Positions 36,801-51,800 of a stretch of DNA of 64,000 nt are shown here, in pieces. The stretch is from Albula goreensis (Eukaryota > Chordata > Actinopteri > Albuliformes > Albulidae). The position numbers were made by a program, and so were the translations under genes. A model generated the notes under the pieces. The model ran no database searches. It had not been told where the DNA came from and was given only the letters and a program-made list of their open reading frames with translations. The stretch covers positions 2,420,768 through 2,484,767 of the forward strand of contig CM040761.1 of assembly GCA_022829145.1 (NCBI GenBank), written 5' to 3'. Every line of letters begins with the position of its first letter. The stretch's first letter is position 1.

Positions 36801-39800
36801 CTTTGAAATAGTCCGTTTTTTTATCTTACAGCCTGAAATCAAAACCCATTAAAAAATAAAAATAATAATAAAAAAATTATTATTTACATATTTTGCTGTA
36901 CAGCATTCAAGTAATGGAAAAAAAGGCAACAGTTCTGAAAATTTATGAAAAATGAAAAAGTAGAATAACAGGGATGGAAACGTGATCAGTTCCCTGAATT
37001 AATACTTTGTAGAGATTCCCTTTGCTTTCATTATAGTCATCAGTCTGTTTGGATATGTCTGTACCATCTTTGAGCACCTGGATTGGGCTATATTTGCTCA
37101 TTCTTCCTTGCAGAATAGTTGAGTCAAATTTTGTGGTGAGTGGCAATGGACTGCTCTCTTTAAGTCCATCCATAGATTTCAACTGGATTTAGGTCAGGGC
37201 TCTGAATTGGCCAGTCAAGGACCTTCACCTCCCTATCCTTAAGCCACTGCGTTGTTTTTTGGTGGCGTGTTTAGGGTTGTTGTCATGCTGGAAGGTGAAC
37301 CACCTGCCCATTTTCAGCTGTCTAGCAGAGGGCCACAGGTTTTCCTCAAGAATTTGGGTGTACTTGGCAGCATCCATTTTCCTTTCAACCCTGACCAATT
37401 TCCCAGTCCCCGCTGAAGAAAAACACCCCCATCAGTCTCGGTCTCATCTGACCATAAAACCTTTTGCCACCTGGAACCATAATCTTTAAAGTGTGTATGC
37501 AAACAAGACTCAGTGTGGCACTTTTTCAGAAAAGACCTCTTTTTCACCACCCTGCCATACAGGCCAGCTTTGTGTAAAGCTTGTGAGATTGTTGTCACAT
37601 GCATAGACCAACCAATCCTAGCCATAAAACTTGTAAGTCCTTCAAAGTTGCTATTGACCTCTTGGTAGCTTCCCTGATCAATACCCTCCTGGTTCAGTCA
37701 TCTAGTTTGTAGGGACAGCCCGATCTAGGCGGGGTGTTGGTGGTACAATGTGCTTTCCACTTCTTAATAATGTGCTGAATGGTAGTCAGATGGATATTTA
37801 AAGCCTTTGAAATCTTTTTGTACCATTCTCCTAACTTGTGCCTTTCCACAACTTCATCCCAGAGCTCTTTTGAAAGCGCCTTTCCAACCATGGTGAATTC
37901 TTTGCTTTGCCATACACTACTAATAGTGGAATCCTCAAGGAACAGCCAGTTTTATTCTGAAGTAATTAAAACCACCGCAATTTATGTCAGTTGGGGGCCA
38001 ATTAGCCTGGTGTGTGATCTGGAATTTGATTGGTTGTGCCTGAGCAAGTTTATAATGGTTACTCTCAGCGGCTGTTCACTTATCCAAACCGGGTATTTCA
38101 CTAGTTAAATTTGAATAATTGTTCAGAATTTTTAAAAGTTATTTTCACTTTGATGTTGAGGGTTATAATGTATGTATATAGATGAAAAAGGTAGATTTAA
38201 TTTTTTTAATTGTAATGTGACAAAAGGTAAGGATTTTGACTAGGTCTGATGATTTTCTATGGGCACTGTATGTATAGAGAGAAGCGTTGATTTGCTGTAG
38301 TTTGTTCAGCCATTTAGTTTGCATGACAGGTCCAGGTCCTTTTTGCCCTGGGGTTGATGGCGTGTATAAAGGGACACACTGGGATTGAGGGTGTGGATAT
38401 GGAGGGTGAGGGGGATTGTGACTATTAGTTTAGTAACCATGGATTCTGACTTTGACATGGGCACCCACATCCTCACTGTTGTGCATTATTTCAGAACATT
38501 GCAGCTGGTAGAGTTTGCATGGCTAAGGTATGACCAGTGGTTCTGCTGTTTTTTTCTGTCATTACATTTGCAATAATGTTTTTTCAATATTTTTTCAGTT
38601 ACAATGTTTGCAATGCCTGTTTAATGAAAAGTATTCAGTTGAATTTTGATATTTTCCTCCTGTGAAACGTTAAACGAAGAATTTGAAATGCAGAAAGTAA
38701 GCAAGCTATGTACTTACAATAATTTTGGTATTTTGGTATTTTTGAATCACAAACATAAAGGGAGATTTTGTCTTTAAATAAAAGAAAATTTAATGTAGTG
38801 AGTTGCTCCTTTTTTTGTTTTCGAGTCATGGTTAAAATGTTTTAAATGTTTTCTGTTCACTTACAGCTGACTTACCTTATGAATTATGTATTGCTATCGA
38901 TGGATATTCATTGAAACTGTTGAGATTCAAAGCTTAATTCATGCTCAAAGTTGCAAAATTAGTGCCCCATTTTAGAGCCTTCAACTCACAAACTGTATGT
39001 TTCTATGTCTCTATACTGCACCCCTACAATACTATCTGCAACACTACCTTGCTTCAACAATATCTGCTACATTACATTGCTGCAGTGCTAACTGCTGTGC
39101 TACACAGAGTAATTATGTAATTGTATTATTGTGAAATAGGTAACAGGAAGTTCATAACATTTTTGTTACGTGGAGGGTCAGGATTTGGTTTGATGTCAGA
39201 TGTTATAGTTAGGGCCAAGGATATTCAGATGTATAGTAGGACTAACATTTAAAATTGCATCCTGTATTAGTGACTGTAACAGGAATGTACTGTAGATAAC
39301 AAAAATAGTTGTACAGTAGTTACAGTCATACATTGCCTTCTTGCTGTGACATTTTCTGTGAGAAGTGGCTTCATCTTCTGATTGTTTCCAGATGCCACTA
39401 TGTGAAAATATGTCTTGATTATTTCCCAGAGCAATTTAGTTTCATAATGTGGGAAGGGAAGGCGGTGAAGTTTTGGGTGGGGGGTAGGGCTGCTTTCTTA
39501 ATAGGGAAGAAATAGGAAGCCTGGAAGCAATGGCCCTTTTGTGAATGAAAGCTTTTTCTCAGCTGGATTCTTTGTACATGCGGGTGGTCTAAAGTTACAT
39601 TCAGCTGGCCACCCTGTACTCGGACATTTCGGACCTTTATAGTGCCATGCTTTGCTGACAGACCCACAATGTGTTAGGGTAACTCATGTATTTGTGTTTA
39701 ATTTTCTCTATTGCCTTCTAATGTGACAAATGTGAAACCGTTTGTTTTAATATCTCAGTAACTATCTGCCTACGCTCATGTATAAGTTCTAATATGTCAA

Positions 39801-42800
39801 GCTTGGTATTTCTGTATTACCTACATTTTACTGTGGTGATGTTTTAAATGTCCAGAGAAACTGTCTTAGCTCTCTCGCCAGCTGTGCATGTTATAGTCAA
39901 TTTGGGCCAATGATAATATTTTTAAAAATACAGAAAAGCGAAAAAATTAAAGCATGAAAACAGTTTATTTTAAAAACACTTTTGAAATGTATAGTCTCAC
40001 ATTAATGTGTTTTTGAATAAGACAGATTCATTCACTACCCAGAGGGGCCATTCAGTATAGCCGTATTTAAAAAAATATATTTTCAGTGCATTGCCCATAA
40101 ACAAAACTAGGTTAATATTAATATTTAGATTGGCTGAAATATATGCAACCTCAGTGTCACGAATCAGGCAGGACTCAAACACAGACATATAATATGAACG
40201 TGAGTTTAAGTAGCCATAGGACAAAAACCAAAGTTGGGGACAGGCAGGATCAAAAACCGGGAATTCAAAAAAAAAAAAAAAGTCCTTTGAATCTGTCAAA
40301 GAAAAATGAACTCAAAACCACAGAAAAACAAATAGGCCAAAGTACTGACAGTATCCCCCCACGTCCCCACCATGGGCTCCACCGGGTGTCCCAGCAGACA
40401 ACCCAGGATGCAGTCTCTGAAAGTCCTTGATGAGGGAGGGGTTGAGGATGTCCCGGGCTGGGACCCAGCAGTACTGCTCAGGGCTGTAACCCTCCCAGTC
40501 CATGAGGAGCTGGACCCTGCGACCCTGCCACCGCACCTCAAGGAGTCGCAACACCGTATAAGCCTCGGAACCATCGATCAGGCAGGACAAAGAGGGCTGG
40601 TGCGGATGGGCTTGACTCCGGAGACGTGATGGGTAGGTAGGATGTCCCCGGATGTAGGAGCCTTGGAGCAGAGGCAGTCAGCCATCCGCTTAATACAGGC
40701 AGAGGTGCTCAACAAGCAGGATGGGTGAGCCTCCAGTCACACCGACATCCTCCTCTTGGGCTGGGAATAGTGGAGGTTAGTATCCCAGGCAAGACTGGAA
40801 GGGGGACTTACCAGAGGAAGAGGCGAGAGAGTTAGAGTATTCGACCCAAGCTGACATCCGGCTTCAGGAACTGGGATCCTGTGACGTGAGGCACCGCAAC
40901 ACTGTCTCCAACTGTTGATTCCCCCGCTCAGACTGGCCGTTAGTCTGGGGATGAAGACCTGAAGAGAGGCTAGCAGACGCTCCCAACAATTTACAGAAGG
41001 CCTTCTGGAAATGCAATGAAAACTGGGGCCTTCTATCAGAAATAACATCCACCGGGAGGCCGTGTAACTTGAAAACATGGTTAAACAAGAGTTCAGCAGT
41101 CTCTTTGGCAGAGGGTAGCTTAGGCAGAGCAATGAGGTGAACAACTTGGAAAACTGGTGAATGACCGTGAGTACGGTGGTGCTACCATCTGATGGAGGGA
41201 GACCAGTGATGTCCAAAGCGATGCGGGACCAGGGCCTCCCAGGACCTGGCAGAGGGCACAACAGACCAGCAGGAGGAGAGTTGGAAGACGCAGACCAAGC
41301 AGGCTGAGATGAGGCTGCAGACATTCCCTTCCATAGTGGGTCACCCATGGAGGATGTCTGCCTGGAGAGGGTGTCCGGTTTCCTGTTCTTAGACCCTGGA
41401 TGATAAGACAGAATAAAATTAAATCGAGCAAAAAACAAGGACCACCAGGCCTAATGAGAGTTGAGGCGTTTAGCCGTGCGCAGGTAGTCCAGGTTCTTAT
41501 GATCGGTTCAGACCAGGAATGGAGTGCTTACCCCCTCCAACCTACAAACATTGCCATTCCTCCAACGCCAGCTCAACCGCCAGCAGCTCCCAGTCACTGA
41601 TGTCATAATTTATTCGAAGGAGGATAAGCGATGGGAGAAGAAAGCGCAGGGATAGAGTTTATTGTCCCGTGCTGACACCTGAGAGAGGATGGCCCCCTCC
41701 CCAACATCAGAGGCGTCCACTTCAACCACAAACTGGCGAGCGGGGTCAGGCTGGACAAGCACCGGAGCTGTGGTGAAGTGCTGCTTGAGTTCTCGAAAAG
41801 CCACTTTAGCTGCCAGGGACCAGGAGAAATGTCTGGCAGGGGAAGTAAGTAAGTTGTGCTGCGACAGTACTATAGTTACGGATGAACAGTCTAGAGAAAT
41901 TAGAGAACCCCAGAACCGCTGCAGCTCACGCTGAGACGTGGGTTGGGGCCACTCCTCCACTGCTTGCAACTTGCGCCCATCCATCTGCACCCCTCAGGCA
42001 GAAATGACCTACCCCAAGAAGGAAACAGTGTCCTGATGAAATTTACATTTCTCGGCCTTGACATAGAGGAAATTCTTCAGGAGCTGGGGAAGGACCTGAT
42101 GGACATGCTGAGTATGTTCAGAGGGGGAATGGGAAAGAACTAGGATATCGTCAAGGTATACATAGACAAAGCAGCCAACTATATCACTGAGCCCGTCAGA
42201 TATTCATAGTGCTCCGTGGGTGCGTTGAAGACGGACTTCCACTCACCCCCCTCTCTGATGCGCACCAGATGATAGGTGTTTTGGAGGTCAATTTAAAGAC
42301 AGAGGCTCCCTGCAGAGATTTAAAGGCAGATGACATTAGTGGACCACCAGGAGCCTGTACTTTCCAATCTACGGGTGAGCGTTGGCTTTTAACGGGCAGT
42401 AGATATTTATGAAGTGCCCTGGGTTGCCGCAGTACGAACAGGAGCAAGTCCGGATCCTTCTCTGGCGTTCAGCAGCGGTGAGATGAGTGCGGTCAATCTG
42501 CATAGGCTCGGTCTGCTGGGGAACAGGAACAGAGGCCGTTATAACGGGCCGAAGGAAATGCAGACTCACCGGTCTTCTCAGGACCCCTCTGTTGCAGTAG
42601 AAACCCGTTTACAAAAAGGAGGCAGCTGGCCTTGAATGGTGAAAACTGGGAGGAAAACTGGGACTTGCCTCCATCAGGTTGCTTCACCAGTTCCTCGGGC
42701 TAGCCCAAGCCGCTGCCGCCGCTCCGCCGGCAAAGAGCTCCGCTACCATTCATCTCTCAAGTTTAGTTTGTTTAGAAATGGTTTCTAAACAGTCTATCAA

Positions 42801-45800
42801 ATGGAATAAAACAAAACAGCCTGGTCGAGGAGATGGGGTGTCACGTTCAAACAAACCAGCAGGTCAGGCACAGGTACATCCACCACAGTTTCCCACAATT
42901 TTGGCTTTAAAAAGAAAAGCCCTCCCCTATGTCCAACTGGCACCCAGTCAGGAAATAAGACATCGTCCCAATTTCCTGAACCAGCCACAATTCCCAGTGG
43001 ACAGCCGCCATGCCATTAAATGAGTGTTGTCAATATTTTTTAACTATAAATTTAGGAGGCATTAGTAACATGTGCTAATATTAGTAAAATTTGCTAACTA
43101 ACATTTTGGCATAATACCTTCCTATCTCCAATGAACCGGCAAGCGGTGGTCAATGCATATGGTAAAGTTGACCAGCACATGAAAACTCCTCAGGCAGATC
43201 TCGAGTGACCAGTTCATCCTTGACCTCCTGCGAGAGACTTTGAAGAAAAATGTCATACTGGGCCACAGGGTTCCACCCGGTGGTGGCTGCGAGGGTCTGG
43301 AAGTCAATGGCATAGTTGGAAACGGATCTGCAGCATCTCCCTGGCTGCTTCTCTCTCATGTCTGGGACGGTCGAAGACCCGTCTCATCTTGTCACAAAAG
43401 GACGCATAGGTGGTGCAGACAGGAGAGTGGTTGTCCCAGACGGCGGTTGCCCATTCTCTGGCTGGACCAGTCTGCAGGGTGATGATTTACACAATCCTTG
43501 CCCGTTCCGTGGGGAAGGTTGACTGCTGGAGCTCAAACACCAGTGAGCATTGGGAGAGGAATGAGTGGCAGGTCCTGGGTTCGGCCACATAGGGCCCAGG
43601 AGGAGGAAGTCAAGGCTCTCAGACAGGCAGAGCAGAAGCTGAGGGAGGAGTCGGAGCTGTGACAGCAGTTTGGGTAAACTGGAGCTGTTGGAACTGGGCA
43701 GAGAAGTTGTTCATGCTCGTGGCAAAAGTCTCCAAGGTCTTGTGGACGGATTCTAGTTGACTCTGGCGTCTGCCAAGCATGGCTGTCTGGCGATCCAGTA
43801 CTGACCACCACTGGCTGCCATATGCTGAGTCTATGGTTAGTACTGTCATGAATCAGGCGGGACTTAAATGCAGACAGACAATATATCCGTGAGTTTATTA
43901 AGCAGCCAAAGGACAAAAAGCAAGGTCGGGGATAGGCAGGATCAAAACCAGTAAGTCACAGCAAAAATACCAAAAACATAATTCCAGGGCGAAAAAAACC
44001 AGAAGGCAAAAGTCAAAGCATAAGTAGGCTCAGCAGATGTTCAAAACACAATCCAGAAAATATGTCAAAAAAACAGGCAGGATCAAAACAGGCAGGCAGG
44101 AAGATAAACAGAAAACAAGGCTGGTCGCGAAACAGGAAAAACTCACTGAGACGAACTGGCACTGAACACAAAAACAAACAAGGTATAAATACACAGAGCA
44201 AACGCGTAAGCAAGGCACAGGTGAACGGGAGGGCAGGTGAAATGAGTAATCAGGGAACAAGGTAACAAGGAGCCGGGGCAGACACAGAAGGGCAATGAAA
44301 ATGAAAGCACATGGACCGGGGAACAAATGAAAACAAACCAAAATAAAACGAAAACAGTCGAAGAACAACGAACTCAAAGCCACAGAAAAATAAATAATCA
44401 GGCAACAGCACTGACACTAAGAGCGCCAGGGATTTTATGTTTGCACCTTTGAGAAGTGAGATCTTGATTTTGGATGACCTTACAGTGCATTGTACAGTGT
44501 TTCCCATTTGGGTAGTTTCCCACACAGTTTGGAAAATGTGGCCTTGGGCAGATAGATAATATTTGGGCTTCTTTTGTCAAAATGTTGATGAATTTTGATG
44601 AAAAAGAAAACAAACATTCTCCCGCATTTTAAATTCAGAAGCCACCTCCTTCAACAAGACTTGTCCTTGTCTGCTCTTCAGATAAGCCTACCCAACGGAA
44701 GAAAACCCCAACTTCACAAAGCAGATATGCTGCCACAAATTTATTCCAGCCATGCACTGAACAAACTGATGTGCAACGTAGCACCCCTTCCTGCCCAAAG
44801 AGATCCCCTAATTAGAATCATCTGGTTTATTACGTGGGTAGAGCAAATACATGGTAGTAGCTGAAGTCAAGTATGAAGTCTGGGTTTTCACATGTAAATC
44901 ATAGCGGAACGGTGCTTAGAACAGTGTGTGTATGACAGAGACCTTTTTAACTGTGTGTGCAAAGGCCATGCCCAGCAGACAACATTTTACTGCCGTAGTT
45001 TAGCCCTGTTTGATATATCAGAGATTATTACGGACATGTTTTTCACACGGTGTGGTAATTGAGGTTGTCAAAGTCACGACGGCATTGATCGTTTTACTGC
45101 TCCTGCGGCTGATACAGTAAAATGAGCTTGGCACTGTGCATCACGGTTTTTGTTTGTTGGTGGTTATTTTAGCTTGTCGTTATCTTTGGGATGCACTATG
45201 TGTTGTATTGTCTGTGGATATGGATGTGTTTTATAGAGTTGTACACGTCGAAAAATAATGTTTGTATATGTATCACACATATAGCCAGTTATGGCTAACT
45301 GTTTTCCACAAGAAGTAGTTAATGTAGGAGTAGCTGCTCAAAAAGTTGCTGAAAGTGTGTATGTGTTTGTGTGCCTGCTCGTGTTTATGTGTATATGCAC
45401 ATGTGTGTGTGTTCTTTGTGCCTGCGAACATTTATGTGTGTTCAAACTCTTGTAGTACTCACATAACCACTGCACTGTTGTACAGATTGGGCCTCTACGG
45501 CAATTCCAAAACATACTGAATCCCTAAAATAATTTTCTTCAAAATAAATTAACATTAATTGTGGAACTAATGGCCTTACAGATATAAAATAGTCCAGTCA
45601 TCTTGTACAGTCTTATAATCTGCACCTGAAGATGCATGCAAGATGTCTTTTAAATATAAAATATCTAATAGATGGTTTATGACAAAGAGCAATATAGCCA
45701 GTTGCTGTCATTCAGTACAACTGTTATATCGTTCAATACAGCTGGAGTTCCATATTATTTTGGCTGTATCGAATAACATAGCTTAAATGGACAGTCCGAT

Positions 45801-48800
45801 GAAAATCAAATTTGCAGGTAGATAAACTTAGTAAATTATCAGATTACACAAATGTTTCTATGTTTCACCTGTTGTATGCTGTTCAGGGTTTTGAAAAGAT
45901 TTATATAATTACCTTTTTTTTCGAACTATCGGACAGTGTGATTTCAAAGTTTGTGGGGCAGCCTATAGCCTAGTGGCTAAGGTACATGACTGGGACCCCC
46001 AAGGTTGGTGCTTCAAGTCCCAGTCCAGCCACAGCAAGAACACCATTGCTGTTGGGCCCTTGAGCAAAGTCCTTAACCCCACATTGCTCCCAGGGGATAT
46101 TGGCCCTTGGTTAGTCTAATCAACTGTAAGTCACTTTAGATAAAAGCGTCAGCTAAATGATGGTAATGTTTGGCAATTGCTTACGTAAGTAAATCAGCAA
46201 TATTACACATAATCAGTTTTTACAGATAAAAGGGGTACCATTGCAATCCTGCTTAGTCCCCTTTTGCCCATCCCACATGCACACTGGTAGAATGTATTTT
46301 TTCATTGTCAGAGTAACCACACTGGGTGTTTATTTTTCTAGGTGGATACTTTTGGCAGTGAACCCGAGTTGATAATAATGCTGGTCCAGTAATGGTATTA
46401 AGGGTTGCATACGATATCCTAATCCCTGTTCCACATGCAGACACACTCAATGAACACAATTTGGTTGCCATTGCTGGCCTTGAAAAAGCCATTATCTTAA
46501 CTGATACCCCCCACACCACCAGGTTAATGGATGCTTATTGGTGCGTTGCATTAAAGATTAATGCCTCTATGAAGCCTGATAACACCTTTAATGATGGATA
46601 AAGTTACTTGCCAAGGGCATCCTGTGACAAAGAGCACTGTACCAGAGATGAATTATAAATGAAAGCCACCTTTGATCGTTTATGGAGCTGAGCTAGGGCT
46701 CGTGCAACTCTGAAGCTCTTTTGTGCCCTCTTGTCACCCGTGTGAGTGTCACCGACGTGTGTATCATAGGGTGAGGGAATTAGGAGCATACTTATAGAAT
46801 GTTCCGTGCCATGCCAAATGTATCAAAAATGGTGGAAGCAGTTGTGATAAGCCTGAAATATCACAAAACTCTAAATATACTGTTGGCAGACTGAGAGCCA
46901 GGAGACAACAAAAGTCTCTGAGTTGGGTGTGTAGTCTGCCATAACTAATTTTACACTGAGGAAGGTGTAGCACTTCAGTCTGCCAGTACGCCAACAGTGA
47001 TACCAACATGCTTAAACCTATTCTAACTGAGAAGTATGTTCTTTTTATAGGGTGTATGTTTTTACATTTACATAAATTAGAGCACTCTGTCACAGCGTAC
47101 ACTCTGCACACATTATAATTCTCATAAGTGGAAAGTGTTGTTCTGCTGGCCGCTGTACTGAACTGGCTCTGGGTCACCCTACACTAAAACAATTGCAGTA
47201 TCTGTAATGAAGTTCATTTTGATATCAAAAAATGATTAAAGAGGAAGTGCAATTGCTGATATCTCTTTCCAAAAAGGTATTTCTGAGTTTAAAGAGGGAA
47301 CTTTTATACTGATAGCGGAAAGTGTGTCTACTATGTAAAGTTTTAGCAGACACATTGTTTTCATCTTGCTGAATTCTATTACTCTAAACTTCAGAATCGT
47401 TGGATTATTTTTCGATTCAAATGGTAACATTTCTTACTAATTATGAATGCCCTTTTAAATCTAATAATTAACAATAAACCAAACCAATCATAAAAACATT
47501 ATGTATCAAGATGCTCCCCCATCAAGTAGCAACCTCCAAACTATCTGAAACAGTTTATGAAGAGCAATAAAAACATATAGGAGTTTTTCTGAAAATGATT
47601 TTACTTGTTACAGTGTCGTGGTATGGGCGTAGCATAAAAAAAGGAAATTAGTCGTTTTTAAATGAACCCTGCGAAACCACATGTTGTACATTGTCTGTAA
47701 TTCCAAATTGAGACAGACCAATTTAGTGTCTGTGTGTCCCCTTCAGTGGTCTCCCTCTGTACTCTAAGTGGCAGTAAGTGTATCCGCAGTGTGGACACAA
47801 GCCGCGTTATTTACCGTGCCATGTTTGGGCATGCAGATGGACCCTGTTATCTGCCTTCAACCAGACTTTGCATCTTAAAGCCTTCTCTCTGCTTTGGATT
47901 TTATTTATTTCATAGGATAAGACGGCATTACAAAGATTTTTATCAGTCGTGAGTGAGGGCAAGGAGAAAGGAGCAAGATCGGGAGATTGTCAGATGAACA
48001 GCACAACTGCTATGCATGTTGGTTTTTGAACTACTCTTTGCTCATTTGATACAATTGGCTGGAAAGTCACGGAATGGACGTGGAATGTTTTTTTCCAGCA
48101 AGGTTTCAAAATCGTTTTAGATTTGAAAAACCCCGACATTCTGTTTTTCCCAGTATTTAAAAGTAAAAAGTAAATAAATTAAAAACATTTATTTTGCTAG
48201 TCGTATGGTTAGTCATGCCTTGGTTTTTGTTATACAAAATGCATACAAAATACATGCTGAATTAAACACATGGTATTTTTGGGCCTCTTGTGGTCTGCAA
48301 GTTCCACAGATATTCCATGTGGGCAATTCCAGCGTTATGGATGTGACATTTGCACTCACATCATCAAAGTAAAATGTCTCAGATTAAGAAGTGGTTAAAT
48401 ATGAATTAAATATACATGTATGTATATACATGTATGTATATTTTTATGGAACCTCATTGGGGGAGTGCAGACATCCCCATAACATTTTGAAATATGTTTG
48501 CATCTTGCATCTTACATTGCAAATGAACCTTTGTTATGCATGTGATGGAAATGGATGGGCTTTTTTGGGATGCTACACGTTTTCTTCACACTTTGTGTTT
48601 ATTCTCGAATGTAGGAATATTGATATCCACAGCATAAGGGAGGCTTGGCTGAACATAAAAAGTATATGTATGTACTGTATCGAACAATGCTACTCGAATT
48701 ATCAACAAACAGCTTCTAAGCTTCCGGTCAGCAGTTGTGAGTACCCAACGACAGTGGTCTGAGGAGGGACAAATTACAAACCGGTGACAGGGTGTTGGGC

Positions 48801-51800
48801 CCCAAGGCTCATCGATGCACGAGGGCAACAAAAAGGGTATTACCTCAGGTCGAAATTTCAAATACACCAACAATTCATGGTAGCGTCTGGTAGGCTGTTA
48901 TACATAGTGGATGTACTAAGGTTAGTGTGTGGCTGTTTTGGGGGCGCCCAAAATCTTTTTCCAGTTCAGCATATTTACTCCCAGTCGCCAGTCCTTGTAC
49001 ACAGTACAGCACAATCAAACTGTAAAATAGCTCTTAAACATTATTTATCTTATTTTTCATTAATATTAAACCCCATTTGAAATGATCAATATGTATTTAA
49101 ATTACCTAGGATTTTAACTTATTTTAACTTGTATGCAAACAAAGCGCAATTCAGATTTTGAGTTCGCGTGTTTAACTTGTTCCATACGTTCAAAGAAACA
49201 AATCTTTGGCTGAATGTGGACAAACTTTCCCTTTTAATATTTCTCAAAAAGCATAATGGTGAAACTGTAGCCCGTTGGCATGTTAGGGAATGTGACTATT
49301 TCTGGTCAGGTGTATGGGCAACCAGACACATTGTAGAAAAGGTTGTGATTTTTCGCACTCAATAATGAGAAGGAGGTAGTTTGTTGTCACACCTTCAGCG
49401 AAAAATACCTATGAAATATCCGGTCAAGAATAAAATTTTCTCGTAGTGGGAATCTGTTCCATTCACTTTTTTTTCCATTTGCTTTTTTATGCTTGACTTC
49501 CTCAAAGGCAGCAAAACTTCATTCAGTTTAATTTTAGATCTCGCTCATTATTATTATAAGACAGACATTACCAAGCACATATGAGCCTAGATACTTAATC
49601 TGTCCAAAGGGTGTAATTAGATGCAATAGCTTACAACATCATAGCATTATGTAGTACTAAATCTAGAGATGGATGGCAACAGTTGTAACTCATTTCATAT
49701 TAACTACTTAATGTAAATCAGTGTGTTGATAATACAAGCTTGCAAGCAAAATTAAACTGAGGGAAAATAAAGTTATGGGAAATGTAGCCGTTTTGGGGGA
49801 AGTTAAGCAGTGTAAAAAATGGTGGTAAACTACTGCAACTAGATACTTTCGTACATTTATAACTCCGGCCTGTATCAGATCCCCACAATAAATTACAAAA
49901 TTGAATTATTGAGCAAGTCTTTCTCGGACTGTTGTTTTCGCTGATGTTCCACATGTGACAAGGAACTTATTCCTTTGCAGTAGGCACAGGCCGCAGAATC
50001 GCTTTTTGTTAAACAACCAGTCGAACCCTTTTCGGTCGATAGTTTCTCCCTGCGCATCATAAGCCGTCCTCTCAAGTAATCATCGGTGCATGTGAGGAAA
50101 ACCCTTAAAAAATATGCTGCATATGTATTTTTAAATGGTTGCATTTTCTGTTTTATTTTCACGTACACACAAAACCCCATTAGGAGTATAGCAAATTACA
50201 GTCCCATTAAAACAAACTGTGCTTGTGCTCAGCACCATCAGATAATTACTTTGCATTGAGAGTTATCCCCTATGTAGAATCTGTTATTGTTAATTAAGAT
50301 GAATGCACTCATGAAACACATCATTATGGAATGAATTGAAGAACCTTTTATCGTTTTAATAGGACAACCACAATTCTAGTAATACCTCGACTGGACAGTG
50401 GATTTCTTTCAGAAAACGAGAAGACGCTTTTATCAAGTAATGTGTTAGTTAAAACCAGGTAGACTGAAAAAAAGAAAATTACAGTACACATTTATTTCTA
50501 ATGGTCTGTGTTAAAAAACAGTGTCTTTGGATGTTGCAAATATGAGGGGATGCAAGTTTAACGCAGCATTTTCTAAGCACAAATGTTACTGTATTTGGTT
50601 TACTCCATTTAAAACCTGAGGACTGATAGCTGTACACAAGAAATACTTCGCAGGAAATGGCTTGAAAGCTGTAAATTCAGTAGATTTTGCTCAAAACAAG
50701 TACACAAGACCTCCAACACTGTCAAATTACGCTTTATTTTGCAGGTTTTTGTTTTTAATTACATGCAACTCAGACTCAGGCCAGCCAGTGTTTTCACTAT
50801 GTGTCATTGGAAATATCGCCTCCAGTGTTCTACCACCCATATTGAACAGACAAAACAATGACCAGTATGCCTTCCTCCTCTGTAATTTCAGCATGGTCTC
50901 ATTTTGTATAAGCCAAGGGTCTTTGATTTAAGCCATATAAACAACCAGCATTCCTGTGCAAATAAATGATGAGGTCAACCCACGGACATGCCAACAATGA
51001 CAGCAGTCTGGTGCACCCAAGACAAAACGTGTCTTTGTGAGGATGTCATTTTATTTCTGGGAAAGTATAATTAGGGTCTAAAGTTCTGGCTAAGGTTACA
51101 GCTGAAATTCCCTTAGGCGTTCCATCAAGAGAAAGTAGGAGGAGAGTTTAGTTACTGACCCACTTTTGTTGCCCAGGTTTTTGCATGGACCTTTCCCCGA
51201 ACCTTCGAACAAAGAATCTAGAAGCAGTCAGTGGTTTAGTTTATCAGTACTCTAGAGGCAGACAGGACAATGATGAAACCTGAGAGACGTCTAGCATCCT
51301 CACCTTTCCTGCTCGAAATTGGGACGCATCTTTCTACTTTTGTCTGACTCTGGAGTTTTGTTTGCAACTAGTGGTCATTAATACCGCAATGGGTGGAGCT
51401 ACAATAAAGCGTGTTAAGAAATCATCAATTGTGAGTGGTAGCTCTGCCAAATGCCAAAATTAAAAAACCTTACTTAACCATTGCTATATGAAACTATGCA
51501 CTGTATGTCAATAAGTGATAGGTAAAGACGGTGGGCTCAGCCGCTTTGGGGAGTTGCATCTCCAGTGTACCCATTTCTTCTATGCCTTGTTGGGGTACAT
51601 GCAGACAGTCAGCAAGGTGTGCTCGTTTAATATCTTAGCTCCACTTGGTTAGTTCAGAAAGGCTTCTGCAAGCGTATGCTCACAGAGACTGCTGCAGAAA
51701 GACATGTGCTTACAGAAAGACTACAGCAGGCATGTGTTCACAGAAAGACTATAGCGGTATTGTGCTTACAGAAAGACTACAGCAGGCATGTGCTCACAGA

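Larger units (their letters stand above)
40155..44416 (-). mobile_element. Ty3/gypsy chromodomain LTR retrotransposon
   Basis: A 4262-bp element lies antisense to ahr2. LTRs start TGTCA and end TGACA: 40155-40350 (196 bp, the 3' LTR, internally deleted) and 43844-44416 (573 bp, the 5' LTR). Target-site repeats are CTCAG before and CTAAG after (4 of 5 match). A G-rich polypurine tract (GTGGGGGGAT on the minus strand) abuts the 3' LTR. The order gag, zinc knuckle, RT, RNase H, integrase, chromodomain fits fish Sushi-like chromoviruses. All frames are broken, and about 42775-43125 looks like a later insertion. A tRNA primer site could not be confirmed. Confidence 0.88.

Noticed and set aside
36774..38268. 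Possible active Tc1 transposon because all three catalytic residues can be read
   Set aside because: The residues fall in different frames broken by frameshifts and stops, so no working transposase is encoded.
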